From Rhodospirillaceae bacterium UBA6219 (lineage in GTDB: Bacteria > Pseudomonadota > Alphaproteobacteria > Rhodospirillales > Magnetospirillaceae), in assembly GCA_002435715.1 (NCBI GenBank), contig DISD01000019.1, positions 25,866 to 32,663 of the forward strand: a stretch of DNA of 6,798 bases, in the 5' to 3' direction. A program made the position numbers and the translations under genes. The notes below the pieces were generated by a model. The model did no database searches, was not told the DNA's origin, and saw nothing but the letters and a program-made list of their open reading frames with translations. Of the stretch, positions 1 through 6,387 are shown in pieces. Position 1 is the first letter of the stretch; each line of letters begins with the position of its first letter.

Positions 1-485
1 AGCATGCGGTCGGCTTCGTCCAGCACCAGGCTTTCCACCGCCGACAGATTGACGAAGCCCTGGTCCATCAGGTCGATCAGGCGGCCGGGGGTGGCGACCA
101 TGACATCGACGCCGCCATTCAGGGCGCGGACCTGCGGGCCCTGGCCGACGCCGCCGAACACGCAGGCGCGGCGGAAACGGATGTTGCGGCCATAGGTGGC
201 AAAGCCGTCATTGATCTGCACCGCCAATTCGCGGGTCGGCGTCAGGATCAGGTGGCGCACGGTACGCGGCGCGGCACGGCGCTTGTCGCCGGCGATGCGG
301 TGCAGGATGGGCAGGGCGAAAGCGGCGGTCTTGCCGGTACCGGTCTGGGCGATGCCCAGCACGTCATGACCTTCCAGCAATTGCGGGATGGCCTGTTCCT
401 GAATGGGGGTCGGATTGGTGTAACCCTCGGCGTCGAGGGCGAAAATCAACGGTTCGGCCAGGCCGAGGTCTTTGAACGAAGTCAT
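1..485 (-). CDS. DEAD-box ATP-dependent RNA helicase, RhlE-like (N-terminal part; 3' end outside window)
   Basis: Only the first 161 codons are present; the gene runs off the left edge. ATP-dependent RNA helicases of this family unwind or remodel short RNA duplexes in ribosome assembly and RNA decay. Motifs read in order: Q motif around residues 21-34 (GYTNPTPIQEQAIP), Walker A/motif I at 46-53 (AQTGTGKT), motif Ia PTRELA at 83-88, the GG pair at 111-112, motif Ib TPGR at 132-135, and motif II DEAD at 156-159. The very short N-terminus before the Q motif and the overall pattern resemble RhlE. The RecA2 domain and any C-terminal tail, which would separate RhlE from DeaD/CsdA or SrmB, are not visible. 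The ATG at 485-483 is the natural family start. It lacks a strong Shine-Dalgarno; GAAAGA lies a few bases upstream. A candidate promoter lies about 160 bp upstream. Helicase identity is very secure; the subfamily is an inference. Confidence 0.95.
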   Translation of the reverse strand, partial: MTSFKDLGLAEPLIFALDAEGYTNPTPIQEQAIPQLLEGHDVLGIAQTGTGKTAAFALPILHRIAGDKRRAAPRTVRHLILTPTRELAVQINDGFATYGRNIRFRRACVFGGVGQGPQVRALNGGVDVMVATPGRLIDLMDQGFVNLSAVESLVLDEADRM

Positions 486-644
486 AAAGATCTTTCACAA
501 TGCATCACGCGCCACCGGCGGTGCCAGCGGCGGGATAAGGGCGCCCGAAGGGTGCGCGACCAGCGGGAAGGGGCCTTGTCGCAAACGGCGTCCAGATCAT
601 ACGGGATCGGCGCCTGCGCACATGGGGCGATCAAGGCTGATGTG

Positions 645-674
645 CTTATAGCAGCTTTATGTGTTGCGGTGCAA
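645..674 (-). promoter_or_regulatory. Candidate sigma-70-type promoter for the helicase gene
   Basis: Reading the minus strand, TTGCAC (669-674) is followed after 18 bp by TATAAG (645-650). The -10 matches 5 of 6 consensus bases; the -35 matches only the first three (TTG). It sits in the roughly 235-bp gap between the TPR gene stop and the helicase start, where a promoter is expected because no clear operon link exists. If used, transcription would start near 638 and leave a leader of about 150 nt. Found by eye, so this is only a candidate. Confidence 0.35.
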
Positions 675-720
675 TGAAAGGATTGAACCTAAATCCCGCC
701 CGGTCCGACGGACTGGTCCC

Positions 721-2301
721 TTACCGCCAGTCGGGATCGATGACGGCGCGACCTTTACGTTCCTCGGCCAGTTTGCGCACATGGGCCAGATTGCGGGCCG
801 CCACCTGGGCCGGGCCTTTGGCATTATGGGCCCTGAACACTTCGGCGGCGTCTTCGAACACCCGTTCGGCTTCGGCCAGATGGGTGGTGCCGCCGCCATG
901 GCGGTCCAGCAGGAACAAAGCCGAGCCCAAGGTGTTGAGCGTCGCCGCCCAGGCCAAGGGCGTGCGGTCGCGGGTGCGCACGTCCAACACCAGATTGCAG
1001 GCGTCGACGGCCCGTTGCAGCACTTCCGGGTTCTTCAACTGGTCGCCATAGACTTCTAGCACCTGGGCGATGGAATTCATGATGTCGGCCCAGCGGCTGG
1101 GGGCCTCGGTCTTGGTGTGGACCTGCAACGCCGCCTGCAGGCAGCCCAAGGCCTCGCGCAGCAGCTCGGAATCGCCGGTGATCAGGTCCAGGCGATGCAG
1201 CGCCACCCCCAGACGGGTCTGCGCCGCCGCCCATTCCAGCGGCAGGGTGGCCCGTGTCAGATGGCCGGCGGCTTCGCGCCAATACTTCACCGCCTGTTCC
1301 AGATGGATTTGCGCTTTGTCCTTGACCCGTTCGGCCCGCGCCGTCAGCGACGCCGCCAGATGTTTGTGGATCAACGCCACTTCGTGCGGGGCCTCGTTGC
1401 GGCCCAAACGCTTTTCCGCCCCCAGATAGGCGTTGGCGGCCTTGTCGAACCAGGCATCCGATTGTGACGGCGGCATCAGCAGGGCACAGGTGGTGCAGGC
1501 ATGGGCAAAGGTCATCAGCACCGACCGTTGCTGCCCCATGGATAGCGACACCGGCGGTTTGGCGGCCAGCAATTCCAACGGCTCGATGGCTTGGGGCAGC
1601 AGGCGGCGCAGGGCGGCGCGCTGCATCTCGTTGGCTGGTTCGGCGGCGGCCAGGGCGGCGACATACAGCATGTGGATCTGGGGTTCACCCAAATTCAACG
1701 GCAACTCGACCTTGAAATGGGGGCCGAACAGGGCCGGCTTTTCCTCGTCGGGGATGTTGGCGGTGGCGAAACGCAGGACGTAGCCGTCCTTGGACACGTC
1801 GCCCCACACCAGCAGATCGGCGTTTTCGTCGGCCACCATGTGGCGCACATTGGTGACCAGGGCGGTCACCTGGACCGGGTCCAGCGGGTTTTCCAGGACG
1901 AAGGGGCGGGGCAGCGGCTTGACCTTCAGGGTCTGGCGCAAATCCAGGGCTTTATAAATCTGTTGCGAGGCGCCGCCGTCGGCGTTGTCGCCATTCATCG
2001 CCGCCACCACCACGCTCAGCACCGCCGGTTCGGAACGGGGCACCGGCTGCGCCTCGGCCGGTTCCTTGTTGGCCGGCTTGGGCTGCAGCATCTTGGCCAC
2101 CGCTTCCAACAGCCGGGCCAAGCCACCGGCTTGGGCGTGCGGAGCGTCCTCGGGCGGTGGCGCCGGCTGATGATCCAGCAATGCGGGCAGGTTGGGACGG
2201 CCGGGACGAGCGGGCAAGCCGGGACGCGCCGCGCCGTCGGCGCCGGGGCGCTGCAACGGCCGGGTGAACTTGGCGCGGGGATCCTCGGGCGGCATGCTCA
2301 T
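721..2301 (-). CDS. TPR-repeat protein with Pro/Ala-rich N-terminus and unassigned middle domain
   Basis: The product is 526 aa with no evident signal peptide or membrane segment, so it is probably cytoplasmic. Residues 1-92 are rich in Pro, Ala and Arg and look disordered. Residues about 93-215 form a compact alpha/beta-looking domain containing VLSVVVAAMNGD and ADLLVWGDVSKDGYVLRF. The 'ADxLVWG' strand followed by 'YxLRF' recalls TolB/FlgO-like N-terminal folds; that is an impression, not an assignment. Residues about 300-515 are helical TPR-like repeats: the signature P-x2-W-A-x7-L recurs at 354, 401 and 448, exactly 47 residues apart, with a weaker unit at about 497. Such repeats usually mediate protein-protein contacts. 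The partner and role are unknown. The start at 2301 lacks a good Shine-Dalgarno; Met3 at 2295 is an alternative. The gene begins 90 bp after the ligA stop, so co-transcription is possible but unproven. Confidence 0.8.
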   Translation of the reverse strand: MSMPPEDPRAKFTRPLQRPGADGAARPGLPARPGRPNLPALLDHQPAPPPEDAPHAQAGGLARLLEAVAKMLQPKPANKEPAEAQPVPRSEPAVLSVVVAAMNGDNADGGASQQIYKALDLRQTLKVKPLPRPFVLENPLDPVQVTALVTNVRHMVADENADLLVWGDVSKDGYVLRFATANIPDEEKPALFGPHFKVELPLNLGEPQIHMLYVAALAAAEPANEMQRAALRRLLPQAIEPLELLAAKPPVSLSMGQQRSVLMTFAHACTTCALLMPPSQSDAWFDKAANAYLGAEKRLGRNEAPHEVALIHKHLAASLTARAERVKDKAQIHLEQAVKYWREAAGHLTRATLPLEWAAAQTRLGVALHRLDLITGDSELLREALGCLQAALQVHTKTEAPSRWADIMNSIAQVLEVYGDQLKNPEVLQRAVDACNLVLDVRTRDRTPLAWAATLNTLGSALFLLDRHGGGTTHLAEAERVFEDAAEVFRAHNAKGPAQVAARNLAHVRKLAEERKGRAVIDPDWR

Positions 2302-2315
2302 CGGGTCGGTATCAT

Positions 2316-2336
2316 GAAGGGAGAACGGAGCCCTTC
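2316..2336 (-). repeat. Inverted repeat just upstream of the TPR gene
   Basis: GAAGGG (2316-2321) and CCCTTC (2331-2336) are perfect complements around a 9-nt spacer, and the transcript could fold into a 6-bp hairpin ending about 14 nt before the start codon. There is no T-run after it on the minus strand, so it is not a typical terminator. A role in translation control or as a protein site is possible but unsupported. Confidence 0.3.
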
Positions 2337-2358
2337 TGGCCCCAATGTTTCAGATTGC

Positions 2359-2379
2359 CCGCTTAGGGTTACCAAGCGG
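2359..2379 (-). repeat. Inverted repeat after ligA, weak hairpin
   Basis: CCGCTT (2359-2364) and AAGCGG (2374-2379) are perfect complements separated by 9 nt. The loop itself contains the self-complementary GGTTACC (2368-2373 region). It lies about 12 nt past the ligA stop, where a terminator would sit, but no run of T residues follows on the minus strand. At most it is an RNA 3'-end stabiliser or a weak, Rho-assisted end. Confidence 0.3.
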
Positions 2380-2391
2380 TGAAGATAAGTT

Positions 2392-4476
2392 TCATCCGCC
2401 GATCAGGTCCAGCCATTGCTGTTCGCTCAGCACATTCAGGCCCAGGGCTTCGGCCTGGGCCAGCTTGGACCCGGCGCCGGGCCCGGCGACCACGTAATCG
2501 GTCTTCTTGGACACGCTGCCCACCACCTTGGCCCCCAGGGCCTCGGCCCGCGCCTTGGCCTCGGCGCGGGTCATCGCCACCAATTCGCCGGTGAACACCA
2601 CCGATTTGCCCGATACCGGCGAATCGCCGGCTTCGATCACTTGGGCGTCCTCGATAGCGACCTGGGCGGCCAGATCGTCCAGCGCCACCAGATTATGGTC
2701 TTCGGCGAAAAAGGCCAGGATGTCGCCGGCCACCGACGGGCCGATATCCTCGATGGAAATCAGGTCGTGGAAAGCGTCGTTTTCACGCGGGATGGCGGCC
2801 AGCATGGTATCGCGCCATGCGGTGAAGCTGCCGTAATGCCGGGCCAGACGCTTGGCGGTGGCTTCGCCCACCTGACGGATGCCAAGGGCGAAGATGAAGC
2901 GTTCGAAGGCGATGTTTCGTCGTGCGGTGATGGCATTGAACAGCTTGGTCACCTTCTTTTCGCCCCAGCCCTTGAAGTTCTGCAGGCGTTGCAGGCCTTG
3001 GCTGTTCTTGTTTTCCAGCCGGAAGATGTCGGCGGGGGTCTTGATCCAGCCGCCATCGACCAGGAATTCGATGTTTTCGTCGCCCAATCCTTCGATGTCG
3101 AAGGCATTGCGGCTGACGAAATGGCGCAGCCTTTCCTTGACCTGGGCGCCACAGGCCAGACCACCGGAACAGCGGCGGATGACCTCGCCCTCGGCCTGGA
3201 TGACGTGGCTGCCGCAGACCGGGCACAGGGTGGGGAAGACGAAATCTTCGGCCCCGCGCGGCTGGTCGGCGACCACGCCCACCACTTGCGGAATGACGTC
3301 GCCGGCGCGCTGGATGATCACCGTGTCACCCACCCGAACACCCTTGCGCTCGATCTCGTCGGCGTTGTGCAGCGTGGCGCGGCTGACCACCACGCCGCCG
3401 ACATTGACCGGCTTCAGAGTGGCCACCGGGGTCAACGCCCCGGTGCGACCCACCTGGATATCGATTTTCTCCAAGATGGTGGTGGCCTGTTCGGCGGGGA
3501 ATTTGTGGGCGATGGCCCAACGGGGGCTGCGGCTGACGAAGCCCAGGCGTTGCTGCCAGTCGAAGCGGTCCACCTTGTAGACGACGCCGTCGATGTCGTA
3601 ATCCAGCCCGGCGCGCTCGGCGCCGATGACGGCGTAATGCTCCAGCAATTCCTCGGCGCCCAGGCATTGGCGGATGCGGTCGTTGACCGGAAAGCCCCAG
3701 GCGCGCAGATGGTCCAGGAACTGGCTGTGACTGGCGCCCACCTCGCCGGCCAGCTCGCCCATGGCATAGGCGAACAGCGACAACGGGCGGTTGGCGGTGA
3801 TGGTGCTGTCCAATTGCCGCAACGACCCGGCGGCGGCGTTCCTGGGATTGGCGAACAGTTTGTCGCCGGCCGCTTCCTGGGCTTGGTTCAGCGCCAGGAA
3901 ATCGGCCTTGGTCATATAGATTTCGCCACGGATTTCGATGATGTCCGGGGCGCCGCTGAACGTCTCGGGGATCTTGCCCTTGGCGATCAGGGTGCGGATG
4001 TTGGCGGTGACGTCCTCGCCCTCGGCGCCGTCGCCGCGAGTGGCGGCGCGGATGAAACGGCCGTGCTCATAACGAAGCGAGATGGACAGGCCGTCGATCT
4101 TGGGTTCGGCGACGAAGGCGATGACCTGGTCGGGGGGCAGGGCCAGGAAACGACGGATGCGGTTTTCGAATTCGCGCACGTCGTCTTCGGCGAAAGCGTT
4201 GTCCAAGGACAACATGGCGACGCCATGACGCACCTTGCCGAAGCCTTCGGCCACCGGGGCGCCCACCTTGGCGGTGGGGCTGTTCGCCGCCAGTTCGGGG
4301 AAGCGTTCCTCGATGGCCAGCAAACGGCGGCGCGCCGCATCATAGGTGGAATCGTCCACTTCCGGGGTATCGGCCTGGTGATAGGCCAAGTCCCAGCGGG
4401 TCAGCTTCTCGCGAAGGGCCAAGGCTTCAGCGCGGGCTTCGAACGGGGTTAGCGATGGAACGTCGATCTGGCTCAT
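2392..4476 (-). CDS. ligA: NAD-dependent DNA ligase LigA
   Basis: Seals nicks in duplex DNA during replication and repair, using NAD+ to form a ligase-AMP intermediate; normally essential in bacteria. The 694-aa length is usual for the family. Domains in order (numbered from the ATG at 4476): Ia NAD-binding region with YHQADTPEVDDSTYDA near 32-47; adenylation domain with KIDG, nucleophile Lys126; DGVVYKVD near 296-303 and WAIAHKFPAE near 320-329, which carry the conserved lysines; an OB domain; a four-Cys zinc finger at Cys418, Cys421, Cys436 and Cys442; helix-hairpin-helix segments (about 455-595); and a C-terminal BRCT domain (about 617-694, with VVFTGELVAMTRAEAK). All key residues are present. 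A TTG codon directly precedes the ATG, so the start is ambiguous by one codon; the ATG is preferred, although no strong Shine-Dalgarno is visible. It starts 22 bp after the EAL gene stop, suggesting co-transcription. Confidence 0.98.
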   Translation of the reverse strand: MSQIDVPSLTPFEARAEALALREKLTRWDLAYHQADTPEVDDSTYDAARRRLLAIEERFPELAANSPTAKVGAPVAEGFGKVRHGVAMLSLDNAFAEDDVREFENRIRRFLALPPDQVIAFVAEPKIDGLSISLRYEHGRFIRAATRGDGAEGEDVTANIRTLIAKGKIPETFSGAPDIIEIRGEIYMTKADFLALNQAQEAAGDKLFANPRNAAAGSLRQLDSTITANRPLSLFAYAMGELAGEVGASHSQFLDHLRAWGFPVNDRIRQCLGAEELLEHYAVIGAERAGLDYDIDGVVYKVDRFDWQQRLGFVSRSPRWAIAHKFPAEQATTILEKIDIQVGRTGALTPVATLKPVNVGGVVVSRATLHNADEIERKGVRVGDTVIIQRAGDVIPQVVGVVADQPRGAEDFVFPTLCPVCGSHVIQAEGEVIRRCSGGLACGAQVKERLRHFVSRNAFDIEGLGDENIEFLVDGGWIKTPADIFRLENKNSQGLQRLQNFKGWGEKKVTKLFNAITARRNIAFERFIFALGIRQVGEATAKRLARHYGSFTAWRDTMLAAIPRENDAFHDLISIEDIGPSVAGDILAFFAEDHNLVALDDLAAQVAIEDAQVIEAGDSPVSGKSVVFTGELVAMTRAEAKARAEALGAKVVGSVSKKTDYVVAGPGAGSKLAQAEALGLNVLSEQQWLDLIGG

Positions 4477-4498
4477 CAAGCCAGCTTATACCTCGCGC

Positions 4499-6196
4499 TT
4501 ACGACCCTGTCATCAGGCCCGGCTCGGCGGTGCCGGCCTGCTTGATGTGTTCGGTGAAGTACTTGATCCGCTTGGCGGCGTCGGGTGCCGGCTTGCCGAA
4601 ATAATATCCCTGGGCATAGTCGATGCCGACGGTCGACAGGTTCTGCAAGGTGGCGGCGTCTTCCACGCATTCGCCGACGGTGACGATGCCCAAATCGTGG
4701 CACAGCGACGTCATCGCTTTCAGCACCGAGCGTCCCTTGGGATCGGCGGCGTCCATGATGATGTCGCGGTCGAACTTGGCGAAATCCACCGGCAGGTTGC
4801 GCAGCAATTCGAAAGCGGCGCCACCGGTGCCGAAATCGTCCAGCGAGATGCGGGTTCCCAGGCGACGGATGCGGGCCAGCAAACGTTTGGCCTCGTTCAG
4901 GTTGAAGATCTGCGCCGCGTCGGTGATTTCCAGCACCAAGCGGCCCAGCACCTTGCGGTTCTCCTCCAGCATCTTCATCAGCGTCTGATAGAAGGCGGGG
5001 TTGCCCAGTGAATGGCCCGACACGTTGACCGAGATATGGGCCAGGGTCGATACCGTGCCGGTTTCCCGCAGCAAGGTCAGGGCTTTCTTGATGGTGACCA
5101 AGTCGAATTCGCCGATCAGCCCCACGTCGGTGGCGAACGGGATGATCTGGTTGGGGGTGAACAGCGAGCCGTTGTTGTCGATGCGCGAAAAGGCTTCGTA
5201 TTTCAGCACGGCGCCGGTGCGTACGTTGACGATGGGCTGGAACAGGAAGACCAGACGTTCTTCGTGCTTGATCATCTTGCGGAAATTGCGCACGCGGGTC
5301 AGCGTGTCGGACATGGCCAACTGGGCGCCTTCCACCAGCGACTTCATGTTGAAGGTGCCGCTGTCTCTTACGAAGTTGTTGATGATGTAGCCCAGCGCCT
5401 TGCCGATGTCATCGTCGGACAGCGACGAATCCTCCATCTCCAAGGTAGCCGAGCGCATCTTGATGTTGGCGCCCCTGGTCTTGTCGGCGAAGCGTTCGGC
5501 CACCAGCGACACCCGCTTGTGGATTTCCGCCAGCGGGACCTTGTCGTCATGGACCAGGCCGAACGAGGCGCCGCCCAAGGACCCGGCGGAATCGCCGCGC
5601 ACCGAACATTCTTCCATGGCGGTGTGCATGGTGGACAAGAAGGTCTGCGCCGCCTTGCCGTCCAGGCTGGACAGATTGCTGCCCGACAGGTCGAACAGGG
5701 TCAGGGTGTAGTCGGTGCCGATGCGGTTGGCTTCGTTCAGGCGGTGGCGCACCATGTCGATGAACTGGCCCTTGTGGTCCACTTCCCCGTTGATGCGTTC
5801 GACCTCGACCGAAGCCATGGGCGGAATACGCGACATCACCACATGATAGGTGTTCTTCAGATGCGGCAGATGGATGCCCGACAGCCGCATGCGGGTGACC
5901 GCGCCGCCCGATCCCATCAGGGTGAAGGGGGTGTGGTCCAGGCGCGAGGTGTTGCGAAGGCGCAAGATGCAGTCTTCGAACCGCTTGCGGTCGCGGGGGA
6001 AGACGAATTCAGACAGCGGGTGGCCGATCATGTCGTCGTCGGTCAGACCGTAAAGCGCCTCGCCGGCACCGGTCGAAAAACCGATGATGCCGTCCTGGTC
6101 CACTTCCATCAAAACGTCGGCGCCGGCAAAAGCGAAAGCGATGAAGCGATCGCGTTGTGCTTTCAGCTTGTCGACGAGCGAAGCATCAGCCCCCAT
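4499..6196 (-). CDS. PAS - degenerate GGDEF - EAL protein, probable c-di-GMP phosphodiesterase
   Basis: A 565-aa protein with no evident membrane segment, probably a cytoplasmic signalling enzyme. Residues about 15-125 form a PAS-type sensor (VLMEVDQDGIIGFSTGAGEALYG pattern, split here as VLMEVDQDG then GFSTGAGEALYG). Residues about 140-255 resemble a GGDEF domain whose signature reads GGASF at 208-212, so cyclase activity is not expected; no standard RxxD inhibitory site is seen. Residues about 315-555 form an EAL domain with motif EAF. The residues known to bind metal and c-di-GMP in EAL enzymes are all present by my alignment: Glu334, Asn391, Glu423, Asp453-Asp454 (DDFGTG), Lys474, Glu509 and Gln529 (QGYYF). 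Hydrolysis of c-di-GMP to pGpG is therefore plausible, perhaps tuned by the PAS and GGDEF-like domains. The ATG at 6196 is chosen because GGAGG lies 6 nt upstream; an adjacent TTG would sit too close. ligA follows closely. A CtrA-like box lies 57-70 bp upstream. Confidence 0.92.
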   Translation of the reverse strand: MGADASLVDKLKAQRDRFIAFAFAGADVLMEVDQDGIIGFSTGAGEALYGLTDDDMIGHPLSEFVFPRDRKRFEDCILRLRNTSRLDHTPFTLMGSGGAVTRMRLSGIHLPHLKNTYHVVMSRIPPMASVEVERINGEVDHKGQFIDMVRHRLNEANRIGTDYTLTLFDLSGSNLSSLDGKAAQTFLSTMHTAMEECSVRGDSAGSLGGASFGLVHDDKVPLAEIHKRVSLVAERFADKTRGANIKMRSATLEMEDSSLSDDDIGKALGYIINNFVRDSGTFNMKSLVEGAQLAMSDTLTRVRNFRKMIKHEERLVFLFQPIVNVRTGAVLKYEAFSRIDNNGSLFTPNQIIPFATDVGLIGEFDLVTIKKALTLLRETGTVSTLAHISVNVSGHSLGNPAFYQTLMKMLEENRKVLGRLVLEITDAAQIFNLNEAKRLLARIRRLGTRISLDDFGTGGAAFELLRNLPVDFAKFDRDIIMDAADPKGRSVLKAMTSLCHDLGIVTVGECVEDAATLQNLSTVGIDYAQGYYFGKPAPDAAKRIKYFTEHIKQAGTAEPGLMTGS

Positions 6197-6201
6197 CAAC
6201 G

Positions 6202-6208
6202 CCCTCCC
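6202..6208 (-). promoter_or_regulatory. Shine-Dalgarno site of the EAL gene
   Basis: The minus strand reads GGGAGGG here. Its GGAGG core is 6 nt from the ATG at 6196 but only 3 nt from the preceding in-frame TTG at 6199, which settles the start in favour of the ATG. Confidence 0.75.
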
Positions 6209-6251
6209 ATCCCCATGGTCACGGCAAATTCATCCCAGCTGTGACGAAAAT

Positions 6252-6266
6252 TTAAATGAATTTTAA
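6252..6266. promoter_or_regulatory. Candidate CtrA-binding box (TTAA-N7-TTAA)
   Basis: TTAA at 6252-6255 and TTAA at 6263-6266 are separated by exactly 7 bp, and the second is followed by C, matching the full alphaproteobacterial CtrA consensus TTAA-N7-TTAAC. It lies about 57-70 bp upstream of the EAL gene start in an AT-rich patch of otherwise GC-rich DNA. The AT-richness raises the odds of a chance match, and the same patch could hold the -10 element (TTAAAT preceded by TTGCGC at 16 bp, a weak promoter match). Confidence 0.45.
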
Positions 6267-6269
6267 CGT

Positions 6270-6298
6270 GTGCGCAAGAAGTGCGCATCGGGTGCATA
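6270..6298. repeat. Three 7-bp direct repeats with 11-bp period
   Basis: GTGCGCA occurs at 6270-6276 and again at 6281-6287; a third, imperfect copy, GTGCATA, is at 6292-6298. Start-to-start spacing is exactly 11 bp each time, with unlike 4-bp spacers (AGAA, TCGG). The core TGCGCA is itself palindromic. Repeats on one face of the helix beside a promoter usually mark an operator bound cooperatively by a regulator. The array lies directly upstream of the CtrA-like box relative to the EAL gene. The regulator is unknown. Confidence 0.6.
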
Positions 6299-6320
6299 CC
6301 TGGGGTGGTGAAATTTGGTG

Positions 6321-6362
6321 CAAAAAGCAGCACCCCGCCGAAGCATGGCTCCGGCGGGGTGC
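6321..6362 (-). terminator. Rho-independent terminator after the chemotaxis receptor gene
   Basis: An 11-bp perfect GC-rich stem pairs 6330-6340 (GCACCCCGCCG) with 6352-6362. The 11-nt spacer can extend the stem by three further pairs (AGC/GCT) past one mismatch, leaving an ATG loop. On the minus strand, five T residues (6322-6326) follow the stem after 3 nt. It begins 25 nt past the receptor stop codon, so it should end that transcript and insulate the EAL gene downstream. Confidence 0.9.
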
Positions 6363-6387
6363 GGTAAAGGGGGAAAGGGGGGAGACG

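Noticed and set aside
252..677. 141-codon plus-strand open frame over the helicase start and upstream gap
   Set aside because: Mostly antisense to the helicase Q motif and Walker A region; no recognisable motif or convincing ribosome site.
703..713. GTCC-GAC-GGAC hairpin just after the TPR gene stop as a terminator
   Set aside because: The stem is only 4 bp and no T-run follows on the minus strand.
2298..2315. Five-codon upstream frame (M-I-P-T-R) whose TGA overlaps the TPR gene ATG
   Set aside because: The ATGA overlap suggests translational coupling, but the mini-frame has no Shine-Dalgarno and is short enough to occur by chance.
1591..2382. 263-codon plus-strand open frame opposite the TPR gene
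   Set aside because: Antisense shadow; no domain, and Gly/Gln/His-rich composition.
2416..4452. 678-codon plus-strand open frame opposite ligA
   Set aside because: It is fully antisense to an intact ligA, its translation is Gly/Ala/Asp/Gln-rich with no recognisable domain, and long antisense frames are expected in GC-rich genomes.
4474..4479. TTG-ATG tandem start codons of ligA, the same as at the EAL gene (6194-6199)
   Set aside because: The coincidence is only two codons; at the EAL gene the Shine-Dalgarno spacing clearly favours ATG, so TTG is probably not a start in either gene.
5012..6244. 410-codon plus-strand open frame opposite the EAL gene
   Set aside because: Antisense shadow of a well-supported gene; the translation is low in recognisable motifs and rich in Gly, Gln, His and Val, as codon complementarity predicts.
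6247..6264. AAAATT ... AATTTT inverted repeat as a separate operator
   Set aside because: It lies in a short AT-rich patch where such pairings arise easily and it overlaps the better-defined TTAA-N7-TTAA box.
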